Shown piece by piece: positions 27,636 to 36,231 of a stretch of 64,000 nucleotides of DNA (position 1 is the first letter of the stretch; each line of letters opens with the position of its first letter). Origin of the DNA: Heyndrickxia sporothermodurans (GTDB lineage Bacteria; Bacillota; Bacilli; Bacillales; Bacillaceae_C). The notes beneath the pieces are model-generated. The model saw only the letters and a program-made list of their open reading frames with translations. It was not told the origin of the DNA and made no database searches. Location of the stretch: positions 124,001 to 188,000 of the forward strand of contig CP066701.1 in NCBI GenBank assembly GCA_016756695.1. Reading direction: 5' to 3'. A program made the translations under genes and the position numbers.

Positions 27636-28346
27636 TTAGAAAAGTTTATTATTCTCAACTGTATTCATATAAGAATCATAAGTAGCAAACCCATAGTGTG
27701 AAGGAATAAAAAGGAGCCATTCAGGATTTAACACCGCGGTTGCTTCTTTTACTTTACCTAAAAACAAAAACACAACAGCTTCTTGAATATGTGAATTATA
27801 ATAAAAAATAACTAACCATATGATGACAAAGAAAGCAGTTAAAATTCTATGAATATAGAGCTGTCCTAAAACAGGGATAAACAAAGACCACATCACAGCA
27901 ACAACTGGATTTCGTTTATCCAGGTAGTTAATTTCTAATGCTCCTATCGAAAAAGAATTAAAACGGTGTTCCTCTCGCTCGGCTAATACATAAAATCTGT
28001 TCATATCTACGGTTGTCCGATAACTGTCCCAAATAGCAAAAAGATAAACAGGTATATACATAAGAAGCCACCTTGTATCTAATACCTCTTTTGCCATACT
28101 AATATTTCCCTGAAAGGAATATATCATTGAAGAATTAACATTTGCGTTAATATTGACGATAACTTCCCAAATAAATAAAGCATATCCTCTAAGATATTTC
28201 GATAAAAGCAAATGCCCGAATCCTGGGAACGCAGCAGACCACCAAGCAATAATATAAGGATTTCTCAAATGCAGTTGAGTTGTCCCTAAAATACTAACAT
28301 GTGCTTTATATCTTCTGGCGGTGTTGTCATTCGTGTAATTATTCAC
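27636..28346 (-). CDS. Multi-pass membrane protein with internal duplication
   Basis: About 236 residues with four to five membrane segments. The two halves are alike: RNPYIIAWWSAAFPGFGHLLL ... DTRWLLMYIPVYLFAIWDSYRTTVDMN in the first and RNPVVAVMWSLFIPVLGQLYI ... NPEWLLFIPSHYGFATYDSYMNTVENN in the second. An ancient tandem duplication is therefore visible, with the W-D/T-Y-DSY ends conserved. The function is unknown. A GTG at 28346, 5 bp after AAAGGTGG, is preferred over the GTG at 28355, which overlaps that site. Confidence 0.78.
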   Translation of the reverse strand: MNNYTNDNTARRYKAHVSILGTTQLHLRNPYIIAWWSAAFPGFGHLLLSKYLRGYALFIWEVIVNINANVNSSMIYSFQGNISMAKEVLDTRWLLMYIPVYLFAIWDSYRTTVDMNRFYVLAEREEHRFNSFSIGALEINYLDKRNPVVAVMWSLFIPVLGQLYIHRILTAFFVIIWLVIFYYNSHIQEAVVFLFLGKVKEATAVLNPEWLLFIPSHYGFATYDSYMNTVENNKLF

Positions 28347-28460
28347 TAAATCCACCTTTAAAAAATATTTAATTCACCATAGTTTTCCACATATTAGTTT
28401 GTTTATTCCCTGTGTAAAATTTACCGCCACCCTAACTTTTTTAACTCTAGAACTATAGCA

Positions 28461-28501
28461 GATGAAAAAACTCCCCAAGTTATACTTAGGAAGTTTTCAT
28501 C
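28461..28501 (-). terminator. Terminator of the riboflavin operon
   Basis: On the minus strand GATGAAAACTTCC pairs with GGGGAGTTTTTTCATC. The T-rich right arm serves as U-tract. It lies about 12 bp past the ribH stop. Confidence 0.8.
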
Positions 28502-28512
28502 ATTACAATCAC

Positions 28513-28980
28513 CTATTCTACAATTTTAACTAAATTCGCCATTTCAATCGCGGATACTGCAGCATCCCAGCCTTTATTTCCTGCTTTTGTACCTGCTCTT
28601 TCAATTGCTTGCTCAATGGAATCAGTGGTTAATATCCCGAAAATGACTGGAATTCCTGTATTTAATGAAATCGCTGCTACTCCTTTTGCCGCTTCATTAC
28701 ATACATAATCAAAATGTGGTGTAGATCCTCTAATAACCGTTCCTAATGTGATTACCGCGTCATACTTGTTCGTTTTCGCTAATTTCTGTGCAACTAATGG
28801 GATTTCGAATGCACCTGGCACCCATGCTACATCGACATCATCTTCGCTTACGCCATGTCTTTTTAATGCGTCAATTGAACCGCTTAGCAGCTTATTCGTA
28901 ATAAATTCATTAAATCTACCTACGACAATTCCAATTTTCAATCCTGATCCTACTAAATTTCCTTCAAAAATTGTTCCCAT
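28513..28980 (-). CDS. ribH: 6,7-dimethyl-8-ribityllumazine synthase
   Basis: Lumazine synthase of 155 residues, full length. It condenses the RibA/RibD product with dihydroxybutanone phosphate. Family landmarks are [22 protein letters not shown] (about 16-37), [16 protein letters not shown] (about 53-68), [23 protein letters not shown] (about 79-101), which includes the catalytic His, and [25 protein letters not shown]. It is last in ribD-E-B-H and forms the 60-mer capsid with riboflavin synthase in bacilli. Confidence 0.97.
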   Translation of the reverse strand: MGTIFEGNLVGSGLKIGIVVGRFNEFITNKLLSGSIDALKRHGVSEDDVDVAWVPGAFEIPLVAQKLAKTNKYDAVITLGTVIRGSTPHFDYVCNEAAKGVAAISLNTGIPVIFGILTTDSIEQAIERAGTKAGNKGWDAAVSAIEMANLVKIVE

Positions 28981-28999
28981 TTTAAAAGCCTCCCTATAA

Positions 29000-29623
29000 T
29001 TAGATAATACTTCCTACTCTTTCGATTTCTTTCCGATAATTGATTAAGTCTTGAATCGTAATCATTTTCAGCTGAAATTGATCCGCTATCATACGCAAAT
29101 CATTGACTCTTGCCATCGTTCCATCTTCTTTAATCACTTCACAGATGACTCCTGCAGGCGACGCCCCGGCTAGTTTCGCTAAGTCTACTGCGGCTTCAGT
29201 ATGTCCTGCTCTTTTTAATACACCGCCGTCTTTTGCGATTAGTGGGAATACGTGACCTGGTCGTTTGAAATCAGATGGCATCGCTTTTCCATTCACTAAC
29301 GACTGAATCGTCATTGAGCGTTCCATTGCTGATATACCTGTCGTGGTTGAAATATGGTCAATACTAATCGTAAAAGCTGTTCCAAATGGATCGGTATTTT
29401 CTTCAGTCATTGGATTTAATCGTAGACTTTTTGCAATTTTTTCTTCTAACGGAACACAGACGAGACCTTTTCCGTATGTAATCATGAAATTAATGACAGC
29501 AGGTGTGGCTTTGTCAGCTAAAGCGATAAAATCACCTTCGTTTTCTCGATTTTCATCATCACAAACGATGATTACATTTCCTGCCTTTAATTCATGTATT
29601 GCTTCTTCTATTGAATCAAACAT
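29000..29623 (-). CDS. ribB: 3,4-dihydroxy-2-butanone 4-phosphate synthase, stand-alone
   Basis: RibB domain only, about 207 residues. Motifs are [21 protein letters not shown] (about 17-37), with the acidic metal-binding residues, and [31 protein letters not shown] (about 130-160). In B. subtilis-type operons this position is filled by a fused RibBA; here the GTP cyclohydrolase II half is absent and found at 50876. The ATG at 29623 ([12 protein letters not shown]) has AAGGAG at 8 bp and is preferred over the GTG/ATG pair at 29632 and 29629. Confidence 0.95.
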   Translation of the reverse strand: MFDSIEEAIHELKAGNVIIVCDDENRENEGDFIALADKATPAVINFMITYGKGLVCVPLEEKIAKSLRLNPMTEENTDPFGTAFTISIDHISTTTGISAMERSMTIQSLVNGKAMPSDFKRPGHVFPLIAKDGGVLKRAGHTEAAVDLAKLAGASPAGVICEVIKEDGTMARVNDLRMIADQFQLKMITIQDLINYRKEIERVGSII

Positions 29624-29635
29624 ATCCATCACTCC

Positions 29636-30295
29636 TTATGCAAAGCCATTTTTTTGTAACATGTCATAGGTTATTGCTGTTTTATTTTCTTCTTGCGTAT
29701 CCGAAAATCGAGAATGAACGAAATGCTCAATATATTTTCCGAGCATATCGCATTCGATATTTACTAGGTCTCCTACTCCTTTCTCACTTAGAATCGTTTC
29801 AGATAGCGTATGAGGGATTAATGAAATTGTAAAAGTAGAATCGCTCACTTCAAAAACCGTCAAACTAGTTCCGTCAATTGCAACGGATCCTTTTAAAATC
29901 GTGTATTTGATGATCTCGGCATCTGCTTTGATTTCATAATATCGGGCATTGGAAACGTTTTTTATGTTCTTTATCGTTCCAACTCCATCCACATGCCCTG
30001 AAACGAAATGGCCGCCAAATCTACCTTGCGAAGACATTGCTCGTTCAAGATTTACTTTTGATCCATTTTTTAGTTCTATTAAACTAGTAGATTTTATTGT
30101 TTCAGGCATGACATCTAAATGAAACTCATCGTTGGAAAATGAGGTAACCGTCAAACATACTCCATTAACGGAAATACTGTCTCCATTGTGCATATCCTTA
30201 ATTATTTTGTTAGCATGAATTGTTAATTCGATTGATTGAGCCGATTGTTTGATATTTTTCACACGACCAATTTCTTCGATAATTCCGGTAAACAT
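29636..30295 (-). CDS. ribE: Riboflavin synthase, alpha subunit
   Basis: Riboflavin synthase of 219 residues with two lumazine-binding repeats: MFTGIIEEIGRVKNI and NGDSISVNGVCLTVTSF in the first, SGHVDGVGTI and KGSVAIDGTSLTVFEVSDSTF in the second. It dismutates two lumazines to riboflavin. The ATG at 30295 gives the family N-terminus MFTGII and better spacing from AAAGGTGGTG than the ATG at 30301. Confidence 0.96.
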   Translation of the reverse strand: MFTGIIEEIGRVKNIKQSAQSIELTIHANKIIKDMHNGDSISVNGVCLTVTSFSNDEFHLDVMPETIKSTSLIELKNGSKVNLERAMSSQGRFGGHFVSGHVDGVGTIKNIKNVSNARYYEIKADAEIIKYTILKGSVAIDGTSLTVFEVSDSTFTISLIPHTLSETILSEKGVGDLVNIECDMLGKYIEHFVHSRFSDTQEENKTAITYDMLQKNGFA

Positions 30296-30310
30296 CTTCA
30301 TTCACCACCT

Positions 30311-31393
30311 TTACATGGGAGTTGCTGTAATTCGAATATCTTTTCCAATCATTTTAACGTCGGTAATATCAACATTCATGGCATCCTCTATTTCTTTGAT
30401 TCCTTCTCCACCAAACGAAGTAGGGGCAGTTTTTCCTCCAATTAGTTTTGGTGCAATATAAGTTATCATTTGTTGAAATGCCCTTTCCTTTAAAAAGCTG
30501 CCATGTACTTCTGCTCCACCCTCGACAAAAATAGAGCATATCCCTTTTTCTGCTAAAAGTTTTAGCATAGGCTTTATTTCTATCGTTGGTGTTTGCATGT
30601 TAATGATTTGAACACCTTTGTTTTGATAAGTAACTTTTCTTTTCTCGTCCACATGCATGCTTGTAACAATCCATGTTTCCTCATCCTGTTGCTCCATTAC
30701 TTTTGCATCGATAGGGGTTCGAAGATGGGTATCAAGGATAATTCTTACAGGATTTTTCCCGCCACCGTTTAATCTTGTTGTTAAACTTGGATTATCTTTA
30801 ATAATCGTATTGACCCCTACTAGAATCGCATCATGAATATGCCGGAAATAATGGACATCCTCTCTTGCCTCCTGACTTGTAATCCATTTACTCCTCCCAG
30901 TTTTTGTTGCTGTTTTCCCATCTAGACTTGTTGCCGATTTCAAAGTGACAAAAGGCAAACCCGTTCGGATGAAATGAAAGAATACTTGATTCAGTTGGGT
31001 GGCTTCTTTTTCGAGTAAACCGACCTCTACATTTATTCCAGCTGCTTTCATCGTCTCGATTCCTTCTCCGGCCACTTTCGGATTTGGATCTTTTGTTGCA
31101 ATCACTACTCTTTTTATCCCCGATTCAATCAATAGCTTTGAACATGGAGGGGTTTTTCCAAAATGGCTGCAAGGTTCAAGGGTGACATACATCGTTGCGT
31201 CTTTCGTTCTCCCTTTGGCCATTTGAATGGCATGTACTTCAGCATGTGAATCCCCTGCTTTGACATGTGCCCCTATCCCGACTACTTGGTTGTTTTTTAC
31301 AATCACTGCCCCGACGGCTGGATTAGGAGTGGTTTGACCTTTCGTACTTTTTGCAATATCGATGGCTAGCTGCATGTAGTATTGGTCATTCAT
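30311..31393 (-). CDS. ribD: Bifunctional riboflavin deaminase/reductase
   Basis: RibD of 360 residues. The N-terminal deaminase has the zinc site His50-Ala-Glu (DSHAEVHAIQ) and PCSHFGKTPPC (74-84). The C-terminal reductase starts near 150 (FVTLKSATSLDGKTAT) and includes VEGGAEVHGSFL near 300. It carries out the second and third steps from GTP. It is the first gene behind the FMN riboswitch. The ATG at 31393 follows ATAAGGAGC. Confidence 0.96.
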   Translation of the reverse strand: MNDQYYMQLAIDIAKSTKGQTTPNPAVGAVIVKNNQVVGIGAHVKAGDSHAEVHAIQMAKGRTKDATMYVTLEPCSHFGKTPPCSKLLIESGIKRVVIATKDPNPKVAGEGIETMKAAGINVEVGLLEKEATQLNQVFFHFIRTGLPFVTLKSATSLDGKTATKTGRSKWITSQEAREDVHYFRHIHDAILVGVNTIIKDNPSLTTRLNGGGKNPVRIILDTHLRTPIDAKVMEQQDEETWIVTSMHVDEKRKVTYQNKGVQIINMQTPTIEIKPMLKLLAEKGICSIFVEGGAEVHGSFLKERAFQQMITYIAPKLIGGKTAPTSFGGEGIKEIEDAMNVDITDVKMIGKDIRITATPM

Positions 31394-31427
31394 TTTATAA
31401 GCTCCTTATCTTAATAAAAATATAAAA

Positions 31428-31459
31428 AACCCCTAAAGAATTTGCTTCTTCAGGGGTTA
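31428..31459 (-). terminator. Leader terminator of the FMN riboswitch
   Basis: On the minus strand ACCCCTGAAGAA pairs with TTCTTTAGGGGT, followed by TTTTTATATTTTT. It lies between the RFN aptamer and ribD, 35 bp before the ribD start, the expected place for FMN-dependent attenuation. About 155 bp of AT-rich linker with no real gene separate it from the aptamer, which is longer than usual. Confidence 0.9.
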
Positions 31460-31614
31460 CTGTTTATGGGTATAGGAAATAAAGGTGAAGAATAGACTTC
31501 CCTTTCTAATTTTATGTACAGTGAAAAAAGGTATGATATTTCATCAAACCATTTTTTTACACAATAAGAAAGAAAGGTAGAGATAGCCATCTTACCAATA
31601 CTTTTTATTTTTTC

Positions 31615-31754
31615 CTTCTCCCATCCAGACTTTAACTGTCGGCTCCGGAGTTTCACCAGATCCACCGTTTAACAATTGTTAACCGGGTCACGGACTAAGA
31701 AGCATTGCTGCTTCATCACCGCCGGTAGGGAATTTCGCCCTGCCCCGAAGGATA
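31615..31754 (-). ncRNA. FMN riboswitch (RFN element)
   Basis: On the minus strand the aptamer reads from ATCCTTCGGGGCAGGG through GAAATTCCCTACCGGCGGTGAT, GCTTCTTAGTCCGTGACCCG, GGTGGATCTGGTGAAACTCC and GGAGCCGACAGTTAAAGTC to GGATGGGAGAAG. These are the conserved RFN blocks in the right order. When FMN is bound it should favour the terminator at 31428 and shut off ribD-E-B-H. Confidence 0.97.
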
Positions 31755-31812
31755 TTATTTATTTTAGTGACAATTATACAGAAAAAAAATAAATAAGCAA
31801 ATAGAAGAATTT

Positions 31813-32949
31813 TTATCTTTTGAACATGTCGATGACTCTAGCGATATTTTCCGAACAATCTTTAAGATATTGATAAGCATTTGTCATCGCATCTTCGAGT
31901 AATGTCGCCCCCGGGACAATTGAAAATAAGGCGTCGATTCCTTCTTCTCTTACTCTTCTATTTTTATCTTCAATATAGCCAGCGACGCCGATTACTGGGA
32001 TGTCCTTCTTTTTTGCTAGTTTTGCAACTCCGATCGGCGTCTTCCCGAAGATAGTTTGTCCATCAATTTTTCCTTCACCGGTAATGACGAGATCTGCCCC
32101 TTCGAGATGGGTTTCTAGTTTCAGTGTTTGAGTGACAATATCGATTCCCCGTTTTAATTCGGCATTGAAAAAGGCTAACATGCCGGCTCCCATTCCACCC
32201 GCCGCACCTGCACCCGGAACTCTATCAACGTTTTTATGGAGCTCTTTTTTTATGATATTTGCAAAATGCAGTAAGCTTTTGTCTAAACGATTGACCATCT
32301 CTTGTGTTGCACCTTTTTGTGGTCCAAAAATAGCAGATGCACCGTTTTCTCCTGTTAACGGGTTATCCACATCACACGCTACAATAAATTGGACATTTGA
32401 TAATCTTGAATCCACTTGCGAAATATCAATTGTTTTTAAATCTGAGAGGGCGGCGCCGCCAAAGCTAATTTGTTCCTTTTGATTATTGAGAAGTTTTGCT
32501 CCAAGTGCTTGAGCCATCCCTGCGCCTCCATCATTTGTTGCACTCCCGCCAAGACCCATGATAATTTCTTTGGCACCGAAATTAAGTGCTTCTACAATAA
32601 GTTCACCCGTTCCATAGGTTGTTGTTAGTAGTGGATTGCGTTTGTCTAAAGGAACGTGGTGAATACCTGAAGCTGCTGACATTTCGATTACGGCGGTTTT
32701 TCCATTGCCTAGAAGACCGAAAAATCCTTGAACAGGTAACCCAAGCGGACCAGTAACAACCTTCTCTATGATTTTTCCATTTGTCGCATCAACGAGCGAT
32801 TGAACCGTTCCTTCTCCCCCATCTGCCATTGGAAGTTTAATATATTCAGCATCCGGTATGACAGCAGAAAATCCTTCTTCAATTGCATTTGCTGCTTCTA
32901 AAGCGGTTAAACTCTCTTTAAATGAATCTGGTACAATGACAATTTTCAA
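31813..32949 (-). CDS. glxK: Glycerate kinase
   Basis: Glycerate 2-kinase (GckA/GlxK family) of 378 residues that phosphorylates D-glycerate with ATP. The N-terminus is (M)KIVIVPDSFKESLTA, then LPMADGGEGTVQSLV, EMSAASGIHHVP, MGLGGSATNDGGAGMAQALG (the glycine-rich nucleotide segment, about 130) and VPGAGAAGGMGAGMLAFF. GGAGTGA followed by the TTG at 32949 gives the family start; the upstream GTG at 32958 overlaps that site. A repeat array lies directly upstream. Confidence 0.93.
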   Translation of the reverse strand: MKIVIVPDSFKESLTALEAANAIEEGFSAVIPDAEYIKLPMADGGEGTVQSLVDATNGKIIEKVVTGPLGLPVQGFFGLLGNGKTAVIEMSAASGIHHVPLDKRNPLLTTTYGTGELIVEALNFGAKEIIMGLGGSATNDGGAGMAQALGAKLLNNQKEQISFGGAALSDLKTIDISQVDSRLSNVQFIVACDVDNPLTGENGASAIFGPQKGATQEMVNRLDKSLLHFANIIKKELHKNVDRVPGAGAAGGMGAGMLAFFNAELKRGIDIVTQTLKLETHLEGADLVITGEGKIDGQTIFGKTPIGVAKLAKKKDIPVIGVAGYIEDKNRRVREEGIDALFSIVPGATLLEDAMTNAYQYLKDCSENIARVIDMFKR

Positions 32950-33103
32950 TTTGGTCACTCCGATTTATTTTTTGTAAAATCTATAAATAACTTTATTTTC
33001 CTTTTTCTCATATGCATTTGGTGTGAACAATTTTAGTTTACATCAATTAGAAATACAGTGGAAATTTTCTATTTAACAATATGAAAATGGTAATTCTTTT
33101 ATC

Positions 33104-33465
33104 TATGAAGTACTTCTTCCTTTAATTTTTTTGATGATGTTCCTCTTGAACGCTTTATGAAGCACTTCTTCTTTTAATTTTGTTGATCATGTTTCTCTTG
33201 AACGCTCTATGAAGCACTTCTTCCTTTAATTTTGTTGATCATGTATCTCTTGAACTCTCTATGAAACACTTCTTCTTTTAATTCTGCTAATCATGTGCCT
33301 CATAAACACTTTATGATGCACTTCTTCTTTTAATTTCCGTCAATCATATGCCTCATAAACACTTTATGAAGCACTTCTTCTTTTAATTCAGACGATCATA
33401 TGCCTCATAAACACCTTATGAAGCACTTCTTCTTTTAACCCTACCTATCATGTGCCTCATACACG
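33104..33465. repeat. 52-bp tandem repeat array, family A, 7 units
   Basis: Seven units of 52-53 bp read TATGAAGCACTTCTTCTTTT..GATCATG..CTCTTGAACGC with 75-95 % likeness by eye. Later units hold an inverted repeat, TATGAAGCA / TGCCTCATA. On the minus strand five of the seven units contain an intact 11-codon frame of the type MINKIKRRSAS ending at the same stop (example 33155-33190). One further unit lacks the ATG, one has a frameshift, and one an in-frame stop, depending on how the edge unit is counted. The array lies between the OPT-gene terminator and glycerate kinase. There are no unique spacers, so it is not a CRISPR array. Confidence 0.9.
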
Positions 33466-33494
33466 TTAATCAAAAACTCTCTGAAAAACAAAAC

Positions 33495-33529
33495 AGCCTT
33501 AGAACCAGTAATCATGAAGGTTCAAGGCT
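33495..33529 (-). terminator. Terminator of the OPT transporter transcript
   Basis: On the minus strand AGCCTTGAACC pairs with GGTTCTAAGGCT and is followed by GTTTTGTTTTT. It lies about 95 bp past the stop of the OPT gene and just before array A. Confidence 0.85.
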
Positions 33530-33623
33530 ATTTTTCCGTCGTTTTAAGCTGAAAAGCCAAGCTTATTCTATTTAATTGTTAAACTTGTATACTACATAAA
33601 ATTCTCCTAACAGTACTAACTCT

Positions 33624-35246
33624 TTACTTTCCAATTTTAAAAATTGAAGTAAAGAAGCTATATAATGCATCTCCGGCAATGAAGCCCGCAGCTAAAATGG
33701 TCATAGGTGTCTCCGCTTCTTTTCCCTTCCATTTTAAAACTGAAAATCTGATTATGATTCCTGCTAAAACGGCCCATCCGGCAATGGGATTAGTCAATAA
33801 TAAACCCGTTGCGAACAAAACACCCAATTGTCTCTTTGATCCGCCAATTAATTGAAGCAAGGCACCTGGGATTGCCCAAATCAATAATTGTTTTGCGATA
33901 TCAGGAGAAACACCTGATTGGATTGTTGCGGCATATACATGATTAACCGGAGGTATCATCCCACGCGAGAAGAAGTTTTCATAGGTTAGCAGAACAACAA
34001 TAGCTGCCACAGAAAATCCAATCATCCCCGCGAAAAGCTGCTGACGTCGTCCTTTCTTTTCAAACTCTGGATCTTGTCCATTCCCTCGAAGAATATAGCC
34101 AGTCTTTAAATCATAACCCATATCTGCAAACGCTACTCCTGTGGAAGCACTGAATCCAACTAGAAGCGCAAGCGCAGGGGCAGGAAAGCCAATTAATATG
34201 CCAATTATAAGGGTAATTAAAGCAACTGCAAATGCAGGAAACCACCCGGCATGCATTGCCGCAATTCCAACGATTAACTCGTGGGCAAATGCCGCAATAG
34301 CTGCAAATAATAAGAATCCTGCAATCATTCCAGGAGACATGTCCGTCAAAACTCCGCCCATAAATGCCAATGCCAACGCTATCAATAAATAGGCAATGAA
34401 ACCATAGCCAAAGGCTTGTCCAATATCCTTTTCAGATCTGGTAAGAGGCACTACCTCCAAAGATGCAGCAGTCTCATTCTTTGTTTTATCCAAAACAGTA
34501 TTTACCTTATTCTTTTTAAAGATAAGGAAAACGACTTGTATTAAGGCAACCACTCCCGCACCGATCATAAATCCATGTGGAATGTAATGCTCACTTATAT
34601 CGAAGCCAAACAACGGAACAGAATATCCTTTTAAAAGCAGCCCTATCCCAAACATTGTTAGAGCCCAAATATTACCGATGAAAGCGACCCCGAAGGCTGA
34701 CATAGGAATTTTAAAAATCGATCCTAATATCCCAATTCCTATACCAACACTCAATAATTTTGCTCGTTTTCCGCCTTCATCGCCAGCCTTAATTGATTCA
34801 GCTGTCGCAATTCCCGGCGGCCATGCTTCCTTAGCAGGAAAAACCTTCGTGTCAAAAAATTTATAAAGCAAGATGGCATCAGCGAACATAGCAAGCGTAA
34901 CACCAATAAACAGTGGAATAACCAGTTCTTTTAAGCCTAAAACATATGGAATGCCAATAGGAAGAATTAAGCTGCTTGCCGCCCCAAATGTAGCCGCAGA
35001 AATTGAGGATTGCACTAAATTTTGCCTATGGACGGATTTAAACTTAAGGAATGCTTGAAGCGGAATTCTTGCAATCAGCATTGCAAAGATGGCACCTATA
35101 ATTGAAGTATTTGCTGAAATCCCCAATGATGTAATTAATTGAACCCCAATTATTGCCCCAAAAATAGCCGTTGCAACGGTGATTAAAATGACCATTGGTT
35201 CAAATGCTGACGGATGCTTCTTTTCTATCATCCTCTTGTCTTTCAT
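33624..35246 (-). CDS. OPT-family transporter (oligopeptide/YSL-like)
   Basis: Membrane protein of about 540 residues with 13-15 hydrophobic segments. OPT features are AFLKFKSVHRQNLVQSSISAATFGAASSL, in which the QNLVQS... segment is typical, PGIATAESIKAGDEGGKRAKLLSVG (about 140-165), and AMHAGWFPAFA. Family members import peptides, iron-siderophore amines or other amino-acid-like molecules. It is transcribed with the IclR gene upstream, next to hyuAB, so import of a hydantoin-, oxoproline- or peptide-type substrate is likely. AGGAGG before the ATG at 35246 decides the start over 35282. Confidence 0.88.
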   Translation of the reverse strand: MKDKRMIEKKHPSAFEPMVILITVATAIFGAIIGVQLITSLGISANTSIIGAIFAMLIARIPLQAFLKFKSVHRQNLVQSSISAATFGAASSLILPIGIPYVLGLKELVIPLFIGVTLAMFADAILLYKFFDTKVFPAKEAWPPGIATAESIKAGDEGGKRAKLLSVGIGIGILGSIFKIPMSAFGVAFIGNIWALTMFGIGLLLKGYSVPLFGFDISEHYIPHGFMIGAGVVALIQVVFLIFKKNKVNTVLDKTKNETAASLEVVPLTRSEKDIGQAFGYGFIAYLLIALALAFMGGVLTDMSPGMIAGFLLFAAIAAFAHELIVGIAAMHAGWFPAFAVALITLIIGILIGFPAPALALLVGFSASTGVAFADMGYDLKTGYILRGNGQDPEFEKKGRRQQLFAGMIGFSVAAIVVLLTYENFFSRGMIPPVNHVYAATIQSGVSPDIAKQLLIWAIPGALLQLIGGSKRQLGVLFATGLLLTNPIAGWAVLAGIIIRFSVLKWKGKEAETPMTILAAGFIAGDALYSFFTSIFKIGK

Positions 35247-35285
35247 ACACATCCTCCTGATTCTATCGTTTGTTGGTTTCAAGCT

Positions 35286-36050
35286 TTATTTATAATGGCT
35301 GCTGAAATGATTAAGATAGCCCTGTATTTCTTTTGCTTCCTGTAGTAGATGTGTTAGTGCCACTTCAAAATCCATTTCCTCTACACGATATTCCGGGCCG
35401 CTAATTGTAAGTGAAGCAATAATCTCATTTTGGCTATTGAAAAGAGGCACCCCCAAGCCAAAAACCGCATCGGAAAACTCCCCAACTGAGTAGCACCAGC
35501 CCTTTTTCTTTATTTCGTCTAAATCGGACAATAAGATTTCTTCATCCAATATCGTGTTTTTTGTAAAGGCTTTCATACCTTCCCTAGTTATTTCTAACTG
35601 CTTTTCTTTAGAGAGGTAGGCCATAATGACCTTACATGAAGCACCAGCATAAAGGGGGGTTCTAGTTCCTAAAGAAACCTCATACTTAATTCGATGAGTG
35701 CTTTCCGCTATTTCAACAGTAACTCCATCCGACTTATCCAGCCAGGTTAAGAAGATAGACTCCTCAACCTTACCCGCAAGTCTTTTCATAATGGGATAGA
35801 CATGCTCAGAGAGTCGCATCTTTTCCTTGACCATTTGGCCAAATTCTAAAAATCGTAAACCGAGTTCATACCTTTTGGTTTTTGGATCTTGTTCCAAAAA
35901 ACCGTATTTCTCAAACGAAGCAAGGGTTCTATAGACAATGGAATGGCTAATTCCCATTTCCTTTGCTAACTCCCTAACCCCCCATGAGGGTGTCTCTTTT
36001 GAAAAATAATTAAGTAGTTCTAAAGAATTATCCAACGTCTTTAACGACAA
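35286..36050 (-). CDS. IclR-family transcriptional regulator
   Basis: IclR protein of 254 residues. The N-terminal winged helix is LDNSLELLNYFSKETPSWGVRELAKEMGISHSIVYRTLASFEKYGFLEQ. The effector domain has YAGASCKVIMAYL (about 135), GWCYSVGEFSDAVFGLGVPLF (about 185-205) and ASLTISGP. It lies between the OPT gene and hyuB, all in one direction, and is the probable regulator of this catabolic set. A palindrome sits just upstream of its start. Confidence 0.92.
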   Translation of the reverse strand: MSLKTLDNSLELLNYFSKETPSWGVRELAKEMGISHSIVYRTLASFEKYGFLEQDPKTKRYELGLRFLEFGQMVKEKMRLSEHVYPIMKRLAGKVEESIFLTWLDKSDGVTVEIAESTHRIKYEVSLGTRTPLYAGASCKVIMAYLSKEKQLEITREGMKAFTKNTILDEEILLSDLDEIKKKGWCYSVGEFSDAVFGLGVPLFNSQNEIIASLTISGPEYRVEEMDFEVALTHLLQEAKEIQGYLNHFSSHYK

Positions 36051-36069
36051 AAGCCCGCCCCCTTGAATG

Positions 36070-36088
36070 TGTCTCTCTATTAGAGACA
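36070..36088. promoter_or_regulatory. Candidate IclR operator upstream of the regulator gene
   Basis: TGTCTCT-CTATT-AGAGACA is a perfect 7-bp dyad with a 5-bp spacer, 20 bp upstream of the IclR start. The left half TGTCTCT plus N5 plus AGA recurs at 40055 upstream of hyuA. Autoregulation is inferred from size, symmetry and position. Confidence 0.6.
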
Positions 36089-36171
36089 GCGTTTCATTTA
36101 ATAAAATAATTATATAATAATACCACTAGTTCAACAATAGGGAATTTTCTAAATAATAGATAAAACTAATC

Positions 36172-36224
36172 AGGGGACCTTCCCATCGTATGAATGCCTT
36201 TAATTTACCGTGGGACTGTCCCCT
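36172..36224 (-). terminator. Long hairpin after hyuB
   Basis: On the minus strand AGGGGACAGTCCCA pairs with TGGGAAGGTCCCCT around a loop of about 24 bases. It lies 8 bp beyond the hyuB stop. The following T content is moderate (GATTAGTTTTA), so termination may be partial and could let hyuAB read into iclR and the OPT gene. Confidence 0.6.
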
Positions 36225-36231
36225 ATTATTC

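Noticed and set aside
31450-31665. 71-codon open frame on the minus strand in the ribD leader
   Set aside because: It overlaps the RFN aptamer, lacks a ribosome site and has no family likeness.
33104-33465. CRISPR array
   Set aside because: The 52-bp units are contiguous with no unique spacers between them, and no cas genes lie nearby.
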